Of a stretch of 64,000 nt of DNA, positions 45,185 to 53,849 are shown in pieces; positions within the stretch are counted from its first letter, which is position 1, and every line of letters starts with the position of its first letter. The stretch covers positions 11,412 through 75,411 of the forward strand of contig CAJUQA010000013.1 in assembly GCA_910588375.1 (NCBI GenBank), written 5' to 3'. The translations under genes were made by a program, and so were the position numbers. The stretch is from an uncultured Odoribacter sp. (GTDB lineage: Bacteria; Bacteroidota; Bacteroidia; Bacteroidales; Marinifilaceae). A model generated the notes under the pieces. The model saw only the letters and a list, made by a program, of their open reading frames with translations, had not been told where the DNA came from and ran no database searches.

Positions 45185-45270
45185 TAAAGCGAAGCCAAGG
45201 GCTGAACATGTATATTGGGGTTAGAGCGGAGGGATGATGAATGTTGTCCTTCCGTTTTTATTTTAATCGG
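45185..45270 (+). ncRNA. Possible small RNA ending in a hairpin terminator
   Basis: An imperfect stem, CGGAGGGATGAT with a strand ending TCCTTCCG, is followed by TTTTTATTTT on the plus strand, although both flanking genes lie on the minus strand. TATATTTTG upstream could be a degenerate -7 box. Something on the plus strand appears to end here, but evidence for a transcript is thin. Confidence 0.25.
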
Positions 45271-45300
45271 TTACTGATGTTTTGTTTTCTGGAGGGAGAA

Positions 45301-45648
45301 TTAAATTAAATCAAGATAAAACTGAAAATCAAAAATGTGAAATGCGGTTTCACGGAGGGGAGGGGTTTTCCGTAAGGAAGGAAAGGAAAGCATTAATTGG
45401 AATATTTTGAAGAGGTCGGGAATAGGTTCTTGCGGAATATGTATATGGTGTAGGTTCTCATATTTTCTAAGCGCATAAAGAAAAATGCGGAATTCATATC
45501 GATTTTGATAATCACCTTGCAAATAGTCGTCCATCGGAATCGTAATACGCCAAATTTTAAATAGATCTTCCGGAAGGTCTGCAAATGTAGCATCAAAATT
45601 TTGTTCAATGAAAGCAAAACTTTTATCTTCGATTTCTTTGATATTCAT
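45301..45648 (-). CDS. Orphan protein with a structured leader
   Basis: 115 residues, not recognised. It is soluble and rich in aromatic residues (FAFIEQNFDATF, YEFRIFLYALRKYENL, FHIFDFQFYLDL), with alternating helices and Pro-containing turns. No catalytic motif or signal peptide. Its start lies 37 nt after the closing hairpin of the structured RNA at 45683-45898, and no other gene shares its transcript. It could be an immunity-like or phage-related small protein, but nothing in the sequence shows that. Confidence 0.6.
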   Translation of the reverse strand: MNIKEIEDKSFAFIEQNFDATFADLPEDLFKIWRITIPMDDYLQGDYQNRYEFRIFLYALRKYENLHHIHIPQEPIPDLFKIFQLMLSFPSLRKTPPLRETAFHIFDFQFYLDLI

Positions 45649-45682
45649 CTGCTGTTATTTTGGATGTTTTGCATTATTATAA

Positions 45683-45898
45683 GAAAAGCGTGGACTTAAC
45701 TTATTTTTCTGCAAGGGTATTGACCAAACCTTAGACAAAATAAGCAAGCCCACGCTTTGTATTGCAATCCAATACAGCGCAGGCGTTGCACATTTGTTTC
45801 TCGTCTAAACAATAACGGTCAAATTTTTGCAGAGAGATACAATGTTAACGCAAATGTATGATATTTACTTCAAAGTTGAATTGTTTTTTCTGAAACTA
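45683..45898 (-). ncRNA. Structured RNA, copy 1 (three ordered hairpins)
   Basis: Read on the minus strand from the predicted start near 45898. P1 is closed by GCGTT/AACGC (45851 to 45783, 69 nt). P2 is TGTATTG with CAATACA (45776-45759). P3 is AAAGCGTGG with CCACGCTTT (45758-45685), with inner pairs CTTATTTT/AAAATAAG and an apical AAGGTTTGG...ACC-type loop. A U-rich tract follows. The same order, sizes and apical motif recur at 63347-63580. It could be a cis-acting leader of the orphan gene or an sRNA that ends at P3. Confidence 0.65.
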
Positions 45899-45904
45899 GT
45901 TGTA

Positions 45905-45935
45905 CAAAGTAAATGCTTTTTATTGATTTTACAAA
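45905..45935 (-). promoter_or_regulatory. Promoter of structured RNA copy 1
   Basis: On the minus strand TTTG (45932-45935), 19 nt, then TTACTTTG (45905-45912), one base off the -7 consensus. It starts 4 nt after the gap terminator. Confidence 0.65.
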
Positions 45936-45938
45936 ATG

Positions 45939-45968
45939 AAAAAGGATGTCTGTAAGGACATCCTTTTT
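45939..45968 (-). terminator. Terminator of gap
   Basis: AAAAAGGATGTC pairs with GACATCCTTTTT across a 6-nt loop. Confidence 0.88.
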
Positions 45969-45991
45969 GGTGGTTCCAATAATTAAAATAA

Positions 45992-46996
45992 TTATTTAAC
46001 GGTATTCATATGAGCGATTAATTCCAATACTTTGTTGGAATATCCCCATTCATTGTCATACCAGGAAACTAATTTCACGAAGTTTTTATTCAAAGCGATA
46101 CCTGCCTTGGCGTCGAAAATAGAAGTACGTGCATCTCCTAAGAAATCAGAAGAAACTACATCATCTTCCGTATATCCCAGGATACCTTTCATCTCACCTT
46201 CTGAGGCCTCTTTGATAGCAGCTTTGATTTCATCGTAAGAAGCTTCTTTTGCCAGACGGAAAGTCACGTCAACAACAGATACGTCCAATGTCGGAACACG
46301 GAATGACATACCCGTTAATTTTCCGTTCAATTCCGGAATTACTTTACCTACGGCTTTAGCTGCACCGGTTGAAGACGGGATGATATTGCCGGCAGCGGCA
46401 CGTCCGCCTCTCCAGTCTTTCATAGAAGGACCGTCAACGGTTTTCTGTGTAGCGGTGGTGGCGTGAACAGTAGTCATCAAACCTTCGATTACACCGAATT
46501 TATCATTGATAACTTTGGTCAGCGGAGCCAGACAGTTTGTGGTGCAAGAAGCATTTGAAACAATTGTTTCGCCTGCGTATTTCTTGTTGTTTACACCCAT
46601 TACGAACATCGGGGTGTCGTCTTTGGAAGGAGCCGACATCACGACACGTTTTGCTCCGGCTTTGATATGAGCTTCTGCTTTTTCTTTTGTCAGGAACAGA
46701 CCAGTTGATTCTACAACATATTCTGCACCCACTTCGTTCCATTTCAGATTAGCAGGGTCTTTTTCTGCAGTTACGCGGATAGCCTGGCCGTTAACGATCA
46801 GTTTGCCGTCTTTGGCTTCTACCGTTCCGTTGAAACGACCGTGCATCGTGTCGTATTTCAACATATAAACCATATAATCAACATCGATCAGGTCATTGAT
46901 GCCTACTACTTCGATATCGTTTCTACCCATTGCTGCCCGGAATACCAAACGTCCGATACGTCCGAATCCGTTGATACCAACTTTAATTTTTGACAT
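45992..46996 (-). CDS. gap: Glyceraldehyde-3-phosphate dehydrogenase
   Basis: 334 residues, glycolytic and gluconeogenic. The NAD-binding N-terminus is KVGINGFGRIGRLVFRAA. The catalytic cysteine motif is NASCTTNCLAPLTKV, and DGPSMKDWRGGRAAAGNIIP and WYDNEWGYSNK are standard. Codon use (AAA, GAA and similar AT-ending codons with few rare ones) looks like that of a highly expressed gene. Monocistronic. Confidence 0.98.
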   Translation of the reverse strand: MSKIKVGINGFGRIGRLVFRAAMGRNDIEVVGINDLIDVDYMVYMLKYDTMHGRFNGTVEAKDGKLIVNGQAIRVTAEKDPANLKWNEVGAEYVVESTGLFLTKEKAEAHIKAGAKRVVMSAPSKDDTPMFVMGVNNKKYAGETIVSNASCTTNCLAPLTKVINDKFGVIEGLMTTVHATTATQKTVDGPSMKDWRGGRAAAGNIIPSSTGAAKAVGKVIPELNGKLTGMSFRVPTLDVSVVDVTFRLAKEASYDEIKAAIKEASEGEMKGILGYTEDDVVSSDFLGDARTSIFDAKAGIALNKNFVKLVSWYDNEWGYSNKVLELIAHMNTVK

Positions 46997-47036
46997 TTTG
47001 TTGTGTTTTAAGTTATACTTACTTTGAAAATTTGTC

Positions 47037-47044
47037 CAAATTTA
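47037..47044 (-). promoter_or_regulatory. -7 box of gap
   Basis: TAAATTTG on the minus strand, 40 nt before the start codon. Confidence 0.5.
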
Positions 47045-47114
47045 TAATAATGTGATTGATTTATGGCATTTATAATTTGAAACCGCTTGAAAAAAATACT
47101 CAAACGATTACAAT

Positions 47115-47249
47115 TCAAACGGCCGGATTTATATTTTCCGTTTCCGCTTTCGTATAAGCCGGACATTTTTTGTCGATGGCACATGAACCGAACAAAAGAG
47201 CTGCCAAAACCCCCGATAGAATATAGATCACAATTTTCTTGTTCTTCAT
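47115..47249 (-). CDS. Tiny lipoprotein with a CPAY motif
   Basis: 44 residues: MKNKKIVIYILSGVLAALLF, then the lipobox FGSCAID and a short polar tail DKKCPAYTKAETENINPAV. Small lipoproteins with this CPAY tail are common in Bacteroidales next to housekeeping genes. A consensus-like -7 box 22 nt upstream and its position between gap and tilS support a real gene. The overlapping longer frame (47008-47274) has no such logic. Function unknown. Confidence 0.7.
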   Translation of the reverse strand: MKNKKIVIYILSGVLAALLFGSCAIDKKCPAYTKAETENINPAV

Positions 47250-47271
47250 AGCATTTAAATTTTCGTAGCAA

Positions 47272-47279
47272 CAAATATA
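47272..47279 (-). promoter_or_regulatory. -7 box of the tiny lipoprotein gene
   Basis: TATATTTG on the minus strand, 22 nt before the start codon. Confidence 0.45.
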
Positions 47280-47443
47280 GGGATAAAAACTTTAAAGCGA
47301 AAGTTTTGTGTTAAAATTTAATGAATGATTTTTGAAGTTTTTGAAAGAAAAGTCAGAAAGATAATCTTGTAAAAAACAGATTGGACGCTCTTTTTAAAAC
47401 TTAAAGCTTATTGAAAATAATTGTAAAAAATAATATAAAACAC

Positions 47444-47474
47444 TTGTGCAAACGTTTTAAATTTTTTATCTTTG
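47444..47474 (+). promoter_or_regulatory. Promoter of a candidate sRNA
   Basis: TATCTTTG (47467-47474) with CTTG at the -33 position with 20-nt spacing. No gene follows on the plus strand before the terminator at 47532. Confidence 0.55.
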
Positions 47475-47480
47475 TAGCGA

Positions 47481-47553
47481 GTTATAAAAATATAGCTTAT
47501 TAAGTGTAGTAAATTTATTGTTAGTGTGTTTAAAAGAGGCTCCGGCCTCTTTT
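47481..47553 (+). ncRNA. Candidate small RNA of about 73 nt
   Basis: A promoter at 47444-47474 and a terminator-type hairpin AAAAGAGGC-TCCG-GCCTCTTTTTT enclose an A/T-rich segment without an open reading frame. The hairpin overlaps the tilS stop on the opposite strand, so the RNA would be antisense to the tilS 3' end. The gap 47250-47553 otherwise holds only AT-rich sequence. Confidence 0.45.
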
Positions 47554-47554
47554 T
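47532..47554. terminator. Hairpin at the tilS end / candidate sRNA end
   Basis: AAAAGAGGC pairs with GCCTCTTTT; T run on the plus strand, TTTTAAAC on the minus strand. Confidence 0.7.
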
Positions 47555-48882
47555 TACTGGGATACTGTAATTTGGAGCACCGTTTCGGTAAATGACGTTA
47601 TTTTAAAGCGTTCGTCCGGACGATAGCCCATCACCCAGGCAATTTTATTTTCAGACAGAAGTAACAGGCACTCTTCTTTTTGTTTGGCAGTGAATTTTTG
47701 GTCGTTGAAAAAATCACTGAGTTTCTTTTTTAATAAATGCATGCCTAAAGGGCAAAACTTATCCCCTTTTTCCCAAGGCCGGATTTGCAATGGAAATTTT
47801 ATTTTTCCTGCATCCAGGCAAGCAATGTGCGGGTCTGTAGGAATAGAGGGGAGAGCAGATCGGGGAATGAATTCTATGCGGAGGTCCTGTTTACCGATTC
47901 GATAGGTACCGGCGCTTTCAATGCAGAGAGGAAAATCCGTTTGTTCCATGCGCTGAAAAATTCTCCAATAGGAGCGTCCGCGTGTCAGTATATAATCTTT
48001 GCTTTGAAAGGTTTTTCCGGGGGAGGCAGTATGGCTTTCCAGAATGTCGGACACTTGGTGTCTGTTAAAACCGTATGGACGTAACAATTCGAACAATAGG
48101 CTGTAAGGAGACGGAGAATCCATTGTTTTGGCAATATGAATCAGCATTTCATCGTCTTTGTATTCCACAATCTCTTTTCGGAGCTGTTCTATCCCGTAAA
48201 AATACAGGCATTCGGCCTCCTGGAAAGCCTGGCAATTATTGCGGATAGTACGCAAAAAAGACGGATTGATTTCTTTGCATACGGGGATGATTTTGTGCCG
48301 GATGATATTGCGTATGAAATCAAGTGAATCATTGGAAGAATCATTCCGGTACCCCAACTGGTGTTGTTCGAGATAAAGCAGGATTTCCTGTCGGGAACAG
48401 GGCAGGAGGGGACGCAAAATATCGTCGTTTACGGCTTTGATGCCGCTTAGTCCTTTTATACCGGTTCCCCGGCACAGGTTGATAAAAAGGGTTTCCGTCA
48501 CATCATCGGCTTGATGACCTGTCACAATATAATCCATCCGTTTCTTCTGCTTCATTTCGTGAAACCAGGTATAGCGAAGTTCCCGGGCTGCCATCTCTAT
48601 GCTGATGCCTTTTTCCTGCGCATAGCTTCGGGTATCGAAATGCTTGACGCTTAAAGCAATTCCGTAGCTATCGCAGAAGCGTTTGACGAATTGTTCGTCC
48701 ATATTGGACTCTTTGCCTCTTAAATTGAAATTGCAGTGCAAAGCCAATATTTTCAGATTCAGATATTTGAATGCATGCAACAAAGCGATGGAATCGGCTC
48801 CTCCGCTGACGGCGATTATAAAACCGGCTTCCCGGGAAATATGGTATTTTTCCAGAAACTCCTGTATGGTATTCCGTATCAT
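47554..48882 (-). CDS. tilS: tRNA(Ile) lysidine synthetase
   Basis: 442 residues. It converts C34 of the CAU-anticodon tRNA-Ile to lysidine so that it reads AUA. The PP-loop ATP-binding motif is SGGADSIALLHAF near residue 26. HCNFNLRGKESNMDEQFV and GHQADDVTETLFINLCRGTG are the catalytic-domain signatures, with the C-terminal TilS domain (PWEKGDKFCPLGM) at the end. Its start lies 12 nt after the ABC-F stop. Confidence 0.95.
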   Translation of the reverse strand: MIRNTIQEFLEKYHISREAGFIIAVSGGADSIALLHAFKYLNLKILALHCNFNLRGKESNMDEQFVKRFCDSYGIALSVKHFDTRSYAQEKGISIEMAARELRYTWFHEMKQKKRMDYIVTGHQADDVTETLFINLCRGTGIKGLSGIKAVNDDILRPLLPCSRQEILLYLEQHQLGYRNDSSNDSLDFIRNIIRHKIIPVCKEINPSFLRTIRNNCQAFQEAECLYFYGIEQLRKEIVEYKDDEMLIHIAKTMDSPSPYSLLFELLRPYGFNRHQVSDILESHTASPGKTFQSKDYILTRGRSYWRIFQRMEQTDFPLCIESAGTYRIGKQDLRIEFIPRSALPSIPTDPHIACLDAGKIKFPLQIRPWEKGDKFCPLGMHLLKKKLSDFFNDQKFTAKQKEECLLLLSENKIAWVMGYRPDERFKITSFTETVLQITVSQ

Positions 48883-48894
48883 AAGCGGAATGGT

Positions 48895-50781
48895 TTAATT
48901 ACTTATTTCACTGAGTTCAAGCCACCTCATTTCTTTCTCATCCAAAATCTCAATCAACTGTCCGATGCGTTCCGATTTTTTTATCAATTCATCGGGAGAC
49001 AAGTGTCCTTGACTCAATTCGGTTTCCAATAGTGTTTTTTCTGCATTCAATTCTTCGATTTCTTTTTCGAGAGATTGGAATTCCTGTTTCTCTTTAAAAC
49101 TCAGGCGTATTTTTACCGGAGCAGAGGTGGGTGAGTTCGATTTTTTTGTTTCGTTATAGGGAGACTTCAACGCGTTTCGTTCCTTTTTCTTCTTTTCCTC
49201 CTCTTCTTCTTTCCAATTTTTATATTGAGTGTAATTGCCCGGAAAATCTTTAATGACTCCCTCCCCTTCGAAAGCAAAAATATGGTCGGCTAACTTATCC
49301 GTGAAAAAACGGTCGTGGGATACGAGCAGCAGGCATCCTTTGAAACTTTTCAAATATTCTTCCAATACATTGAGCGTCACAATATCCAAATCGTTCGTCG
49401 GCTCGTCGAGAATCAGAAAATTCGGATTGCGCATCAGTACTGTGAGCAGATACAGCCTTCTTCTTTCTCCTCCGCTCAGTTTTTCCACCAGAGAATATTG
49501 CTGTTTGTCCGTAAACATGAAATATTCCAGAAATTGAGATGCAGACATGATTTGTCCGTTCCCTAAATCGATTCTTTCCGCAATATTTTTGACAATATCA
49601 ATCACCCGGTCATTTTCATTAAACCGGATGCCCGATTGTTGGTAATAGCCGTATACCACAGTTTCTCCGATTTCAATACTTCCCGAATCCGGTTCCAGAT
49701 TCCGGGTGATAATATTCAGAAAAGTGGATTTCCCGATACCGTTTTTTCCGACAATCCCTATTTTTTCTCCCCGGATGAACTTGTAAGAAAAATCACGGAC
49801 CAGACAGTGGGAGTCAAAACTTTTACAGATATGTTCCAATTCCAGAATTTTTTTCCCCAGTCGCTGGCCTTTAATATCTAATTCCAGTTTTTTCTCATCG
49901 GTCCTTTGCGAAGCGATATCTTTGATTTTATAAAAATTGTCGATTCGGTATTGTGCTTTGTGTGAACGCGCTTGCGGCATGCGGCGCATCCATTCTTGCT
50001 CGGTGCGCAGCAAATTCCGGGCTTTGTCGATAGTGGCATTACGGTTTTCTATCCTTTGTTCCCGTTTTTCCAGATAATAGGAATAATTGCCATTATAAGA
50101 ATAGAGACCGAAATCGTCGATTTCAATAATTTGATTGCATACCCGGTCTAAAAAATAACGGTCGTGTGTAACCATCAGCAACGTGGCGTTGGATTCAGTC
50201 AGATACTCCTCCAGCCATTCCGTCATTTCGGTATCCAAATGGTTTGTCGGTTCGTCTAAAATCAGAAAATCCGGATTGCTGATCAATACTTTGGCCAGTC
50301 CCACCCGCTTTTTTTGTCCTCCGGAAAGATATTTGATTTCTTTATCGTAGGTATCGATTTTTAGTTTCGAGAGAATCTGTTTGACCGTGTTTTCATAATC
50401 CCAGGCAGACAACGCGTCCATTTGGGAAATCAAAGTTTCTAAAGCATGGATATCATTGAGCTCAACAGCTCTTTCATATTCTTTAATAACTTTCAGTGTG
50501 GGAGAATCCGAACAGAAAACCTCTTCGAAAATAGTATTCTCCGGATTCAGGTCAGGGGCTTGTTCTAGATACCCGACCGTGATGTCATTGCGGAATATGA
50601 CACGACCCGTTTCAGGAGAATCCTTGCCTGCGATGATTTGCAACAAAGTGGATTTCCCTGTGCCATTTTTGGCAATCAATGCCACCTTTTGATTTTTTCC
50701 GATGCCGAAAGAGATATTTTCAAATAAAAGTTGTTCTCCGAAGCGTTTGCTGAGATTTTCTACCTGTAAAAAACTGATCAT
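48895..50781 (-). CDS. ABC-F family ATPase (Uup/EttA-like)
   Basis: 628 residues with two ABC domains and no membrane segment. Walker A motifs are AKNGTGKSTLL (near 35) and GKNGIGKSTFL (near 350), with signatures LSGGQKKRVGLAK and LSGGERRRLYLL. Between them is the basic ABC-F linker (RTEQEWMRRMPQARSHK), which enters the ribosome. A Lys/Glu-rich C-terminal coiled coil (from about 545) resembles Uup. Such proteins act on stalled or colliding ribosomes, or on DNA branch structures in the case of Uup. No antibiotic-resistance link is evident. Confidence 0.93.
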   Translation of the reverse strand: MISFLQVENLSKRFGEQLLFENISFGIGKNQKVALIAKNGTGKSTLLQIIAGKDSPETGRVIFRNDITVGYLEQAPDLNPENTIFEEVFCSDSPTLKVIKEYERAVELNDIHALETLISQMDALSAWDYENTVKQILSKLKIDTYDKEIKYLSGGQKKRVGLAKVLISNPDFLILDEPTNHLDTEMTEWLEEYLTESNATLLMVTHDRYFLDRVCNQIIEIDDFGLYSYNGNYSYYLEKREQRIENRNATIDKARNLLRTEQEWMRRMPQARSHKAQYRIDNFYKIKDIASQRTDEKKLELDIKGQRLGKKILELEHICKSFDSHCLVRDFSYKFIRGEKIGIVGKNGIGKSTFLNIITRNLEPDSGSIEIGETVVYGYYQQSGIRFNENDRVIDIVKNIAERIDLGNGQIMSASQFLEYFMFTDKQQYSLVEKLSGGERRRLYLLTVLMRNPNFLILDEPTNDLDIVTLNVLEEYLKSFKGCLLLVSHDRFFTDKLADHIFAFEGEGVIKDFPGNYTQYKNWKEEEEEKKKKERNALKSPYNETKKSNSPTSAPVKIRLSFKEKQEFQSLEKEIEELNAEKTLLETELSQGHLSPDELIKKSERIGQLIEILDEKEMRWLELSEISN

Positions 50782-50805
50782 AAGTATCTGGTATTAATCC
50801 TGTAT

Positions 50806-51531
50806 TTATTTCCCCGTTTTAACCTCTTCGCGCTTCATCCATTTTTTACGTTCCTCTTCCGGGAAGCGTTCGATAGCATATCTTAACATCGTCCGGGGCA
50901 TCCGCAGGTAACAGTCTTGCAGGAATGCCACAAGGACAGCCTTATCTTTTTTCCCGATTTCCCGCAGCAACCATCCGGTAGCCTTGTGAATAAGGTCATG
51001 GGGATGATACAGCAGTTTGCGGGCAATAGCCAGACAATCTTTGAAATCTCCTTTACGAACGAAATACATACAGCTGACGATGGCGATACGCTGCTCCCAC
51101 AGACTGGAACTGTCAGTCAGTTCATAAAGCACTGACCGGTCTTTGTCTTCCAGCCAATGCCCCAAAAGAGTATAACAGGACAAATCGACCAAGTCCCAAT
51201 TATTGATAAAACGGGTATGACTCAGATAAAAACGGATATATTCCTCTTTTTCGGTTTCTGACTTACTTTTCTGATATTTTAATACAAGAATCAGTAGTGC
51301 GGTGAGGCGCTGTTCGTGAAAAGGAGAACTTATCAGCTCCTCCAATACCGGAAGTTCGGTTGCCGCATATCTTTTGGCAATACGTCTTTGTTCAGGTACG
51401 GTGACACCCATAAAGCGGTCACCTTCTCCGTACTGTCCTTTTCCTGTTTTGAAAAAGCGGGAAAGATGGACGGCTTTCTCCGGATTGCCGCAATTCTCTA
51501 ATTCGGTGATGATTTGTGAGACAGTAATCAT
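50806..51531 (-). CDS. DNA alkylation repair protein (AlkD-like HEAT-repeat)
   Basis: 241 residues from MITVSQIITELENCG; the longer frame would overlap the upstream gene. The body is a run of HEAT-like helices. KTGKGQYGEGDRFMGVTVPE near residue 25, NNWDLVDLSCYTLLG in the middle and KATGWLLREIGKKD near 190 are the conserved AlkD/AlkC-type phrases. AlkD glycosylases remove positively charged alkylated purines without base flipping. Activity on a given lesion is not proven by sequence. Confidence 0.88.
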   Translation of the reverse strand: MITVSQIITELENCGNPEKAVHLSRFFKTGKGQYGEGDRFMGVTVPEQRRIAKRYAATELPVLEELISSPFHEQRLTALLILVLKYQKSKSETEKEEYIRFYLSHTRFINNWDLVDLSCYTLLGHWLEDKDRSVLYELTDSSSLWEQRIAIVSCMYFVRKGDFKDCLAIARKLLYHPHDLIHKATGWLLREIGKKDKAVLVAFLQDCYLRMPRTMLRYAIERFPEEERKKWMKREEVKTGK

Positions 51532-51550
51532 ATTCCAGAATATCGGGTCA

Positions 51551-53593
51551 TTACATAAGTTTTCTTTTCCATATCCATTGTTCGAGCAGAACGGCGAAAA
51601 TAGCCAAAAGGATAAACCATACGGAGATATAGCGGTTATTGTCTTGAAGGACAATATCCTTTACCAGGTCACTGTTATGGTCGAACTGGGTCGATCTGAT
51701 ACTTTCAACCCGGGCTTGGGGAAAATGCTTTTGTATCTCCTGTTCGTTACAAAACCGCATCTCAGATTCCTTGCGGTCATAATTGCAGGCGATGACATCA
51801 ACAAGAGTACCGTTATTGAAAACATTATACAAGCCGGCCTCTTTCAGGTCGGCCGTATTGACCATAACCAGATTGCCACTGAAATCCTTTCGGATTTCGG
51901 GAATAAATTCCAGGGTATTGTCCTCATTCTGGACAACGAATCTGGAATCCGGCCCGTGTCCCTGCCGGGCGATATAGACGGGCTCATGAGAATTGAGGAA
52001 CCAGGACGTATTCAGATTCGAATTCATATTACAGGACATATTGACCATGACGGGAACGAAAATCGGATGATAGACCATATCGCTGTTTTCCGGCCCGTAA
52101 CTGAAAGCGGAGAGATAAAGATTGCCCTGTCCGGTACGTTGTGCCGCCAACAGGACATTTCCCTTTTTATCGGTCAGCAATTTCTCTGTGCCGGGGAGAG
52201 CCTGTATGTGGTAAAAATTTTTCACATAAGGCAACGCCGTATTGGCTTCCTGTTTTTCAAACACATCTTTGAACAGGGAAGACTGCTCCTCGATCCGGGC
52301 GATAGTAGTGGCACTGTCCGACTGACTGAGCTGAGGGGCATGTAATTTGGCAAGCAGATTGTTCAGCGGGTCGACAGAAAGCCGTTCACCTGGCAGAATG
52401 AAAACATTGCCGCCTTCCTTAAGATAATTCTCTATGGCACTGCCGAAGCCCGAACTATATTGTTCTATACGGTCGAGGATAACCAGATTATATTCATTTA
52501 GTCTTAAATTGGCCGTTTGATTTATATTCAACGTTTTAAAACGGAAAGAAGTAGAATCGGCAAACAATTTTTCAAAATAGGGCAGATGCTCTTTCTGTTC
52601 TATGCACAGGATATTAATTTTATCCTCTATATTATAACTGAAAAAGAACTTATTATCAAAAACCACCGGAATATCGGCAATCTCGACAATGCCTTTGTAA
52701 AATCCGTTTTCAGTATTCAGGTAATTCAAATCGACCACCTGTTCTCCTTGTGCCGGAATACGGGTTTTGGTAACACCCTTTTTCTTCCCGTTGATAGTCA
52801 GGCTCACCGGGACATTATGGACATCCTTATCGGAAGAATTGACAAGGGTGACGGAAATTTTATCATTTTGATTCTTTTGATGAAAAACTTGTTGAAACTG
52901 AACATCTTTGATATACAGATTATTGGTATTTTCTGGCTGGAGAATGAGAAACACCGGATCCGTCAGCGTATCCGCAACAATCTGCTGAAAATCGCAATTG
53001 CCGGATTGAAAATCGGAAAGGAGAAATAAAGTTGTTTTTTTCTCACGGCTCAACTCCCGGGCCGTCCGGAAAACTTCGGACAATGTACGGGTATAGGGCG
53101 TAACCTTCAGGCCGGAAATGGCATGAATGGTTTCTTCCTTGGAAAGAGCCGGCAAATTTTGATTGTCATTGGTGAGCAGGAAAAAAGTCGTTCCTGCCGG
53201 ATAAGTGTTCAGAATATCAAACAAATGTTTTTTGGCTTCCTCCAGCAAAGAACTATGCGTGCCGGTATTGGACATGGAAAACGAATTATCGGCATAAATA
53301 ACAACCTGATTCTTTTCATGAGTGGAAACCGGAGCTTGCCTGGGGGCTATATAAGGACAGGCAAAAGCTGTCACGATGGCTCCGAGTGCCAATAGCCGCA
53401 TAAGCAGCAACAGGAGATTCTTCAAACGGGAACTGTTTCTTTTCTGCTGCTGCAAAGATTGGAGAAAATTGAAATTACTGAAATATACTTTCTTATATTT
53501 TTTGAAACTGAAAAAATGCAGGATAACGGGTATGGCCAGGACAGCCAATCCATACAGGAATTCCGGATGCAAAAAATGAATAATGCCAGGCAT
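51551..53593 (-). CDS. BatA-domain membrane protein with a von Willebrand-like region
   Basis: 680 residues. The N-terminal BatA domain comprises two membrane helices (FLYGLAVLAIPVILHFFSF and LLLLLMRLLALGAIVTAFA). A vWA-like domain follows with a MIDAS-type DNSFSMS near residue 100, then a long beta-rich periplasmic region, a GATase1-like segment (LVILDRIEQYSSGFGS...) and a C-terminal membrane helix near 660 (SVWFILLAIFAVLLEQWIW). Family members sit in aerotolerance (Bat) or related loci, but here no MoxR or other Bat genes are adjacent. Function unproven. Confidence 0.87.
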   Translation of the reverse strand: MPGIIHFLHPEFLYGLAVLAIPVILHFFSFKKYKKVYFSNFNFLQSLQQQKRNSSRLKNLLLLLMRLLALGAIVTAFACPYIAPRQAPVSTHEKNQVVIYADNSFSMSNTGTHSSLLEEAKKHLFDILNTYPAGTTFFLLTNDNQNLPALSKEETIHAISGLKVTPYTRTLSEVFRTARELSREKKTTLFLLSDFQSGNCDFQQIVADTLTDPVFLILQPENTNNLYIKDVQFQQVFHQKNQNDKISVTLVNSSDKDVHNVPVSLTINGKKKGVTKTRIPAQGEQVVDLNYLNTENGFYKGIVEIADIPVVFDNKFFFSYNIEDKINILCIEQKEHLPYFEKLFADSTSFRFKTLNINQTANLRLNEYNLVILDRIEQYSSGFGSAIENYLKEGGNVFILPGERLSVDPLNNLLAKLHAPQLSQSDSATTIARIEEQSSLFKDVFEKQEANTALPYVKNFYHIQALPGTEKLLTDKKGNVLLAAQRTGQGNLYLSAFSYGPENSDMVYHPIFVPVMVNMSCNMNSNLNTSWFLNSHEPVYIARQGHGPDSRFVVQNEDNTLEFIPEIRKDFSGNLVMVNTADLKEAGLYNVFNNGTLVDVIACNYDRKESEMRFCNEQEIQKHFPQARVESIRSTQFDHNSDLVKDIVLQDNNRYISVWFILLAIFAVLLEQWIWKRKLM

Positions 53594-53849
53594 ATTTTGA
53601 ATTTAATTTTTACCGTTGTAAAAGTAATAATTAATTTTAGATTTCGGATGCGACGGAAACACTATGTCGCGACGGAATATTTTCGGGAGAAGATAAGCGG
53701 AGAAAGGAAAACGACTAAGTTCTGTTACTCAATTCATAAAAGCCGGATGTTAATAAAAAAGCCGCTGTTGTTATTAAAAAAATGGGTAAAAACAGGTGTC
53801 GTTTATTTTTTATGTGTATTTTTACCACACAATCGTAAAATGGTAATTT

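Noticed and set aside
47008..47274. An 88-codon frame upstream of gap.
   Set aside because: Cys/Arg/Tyr-rich and out of frame with the better supported 44-residue lipoprotein at 47115-47249.
53594..53849. A parS site or origin features near parAB.
   Set aside because: No 16-bp GTTTCACGTGAAAC-like palindrome and no DnaA-box cluster was found in this gap or close by.
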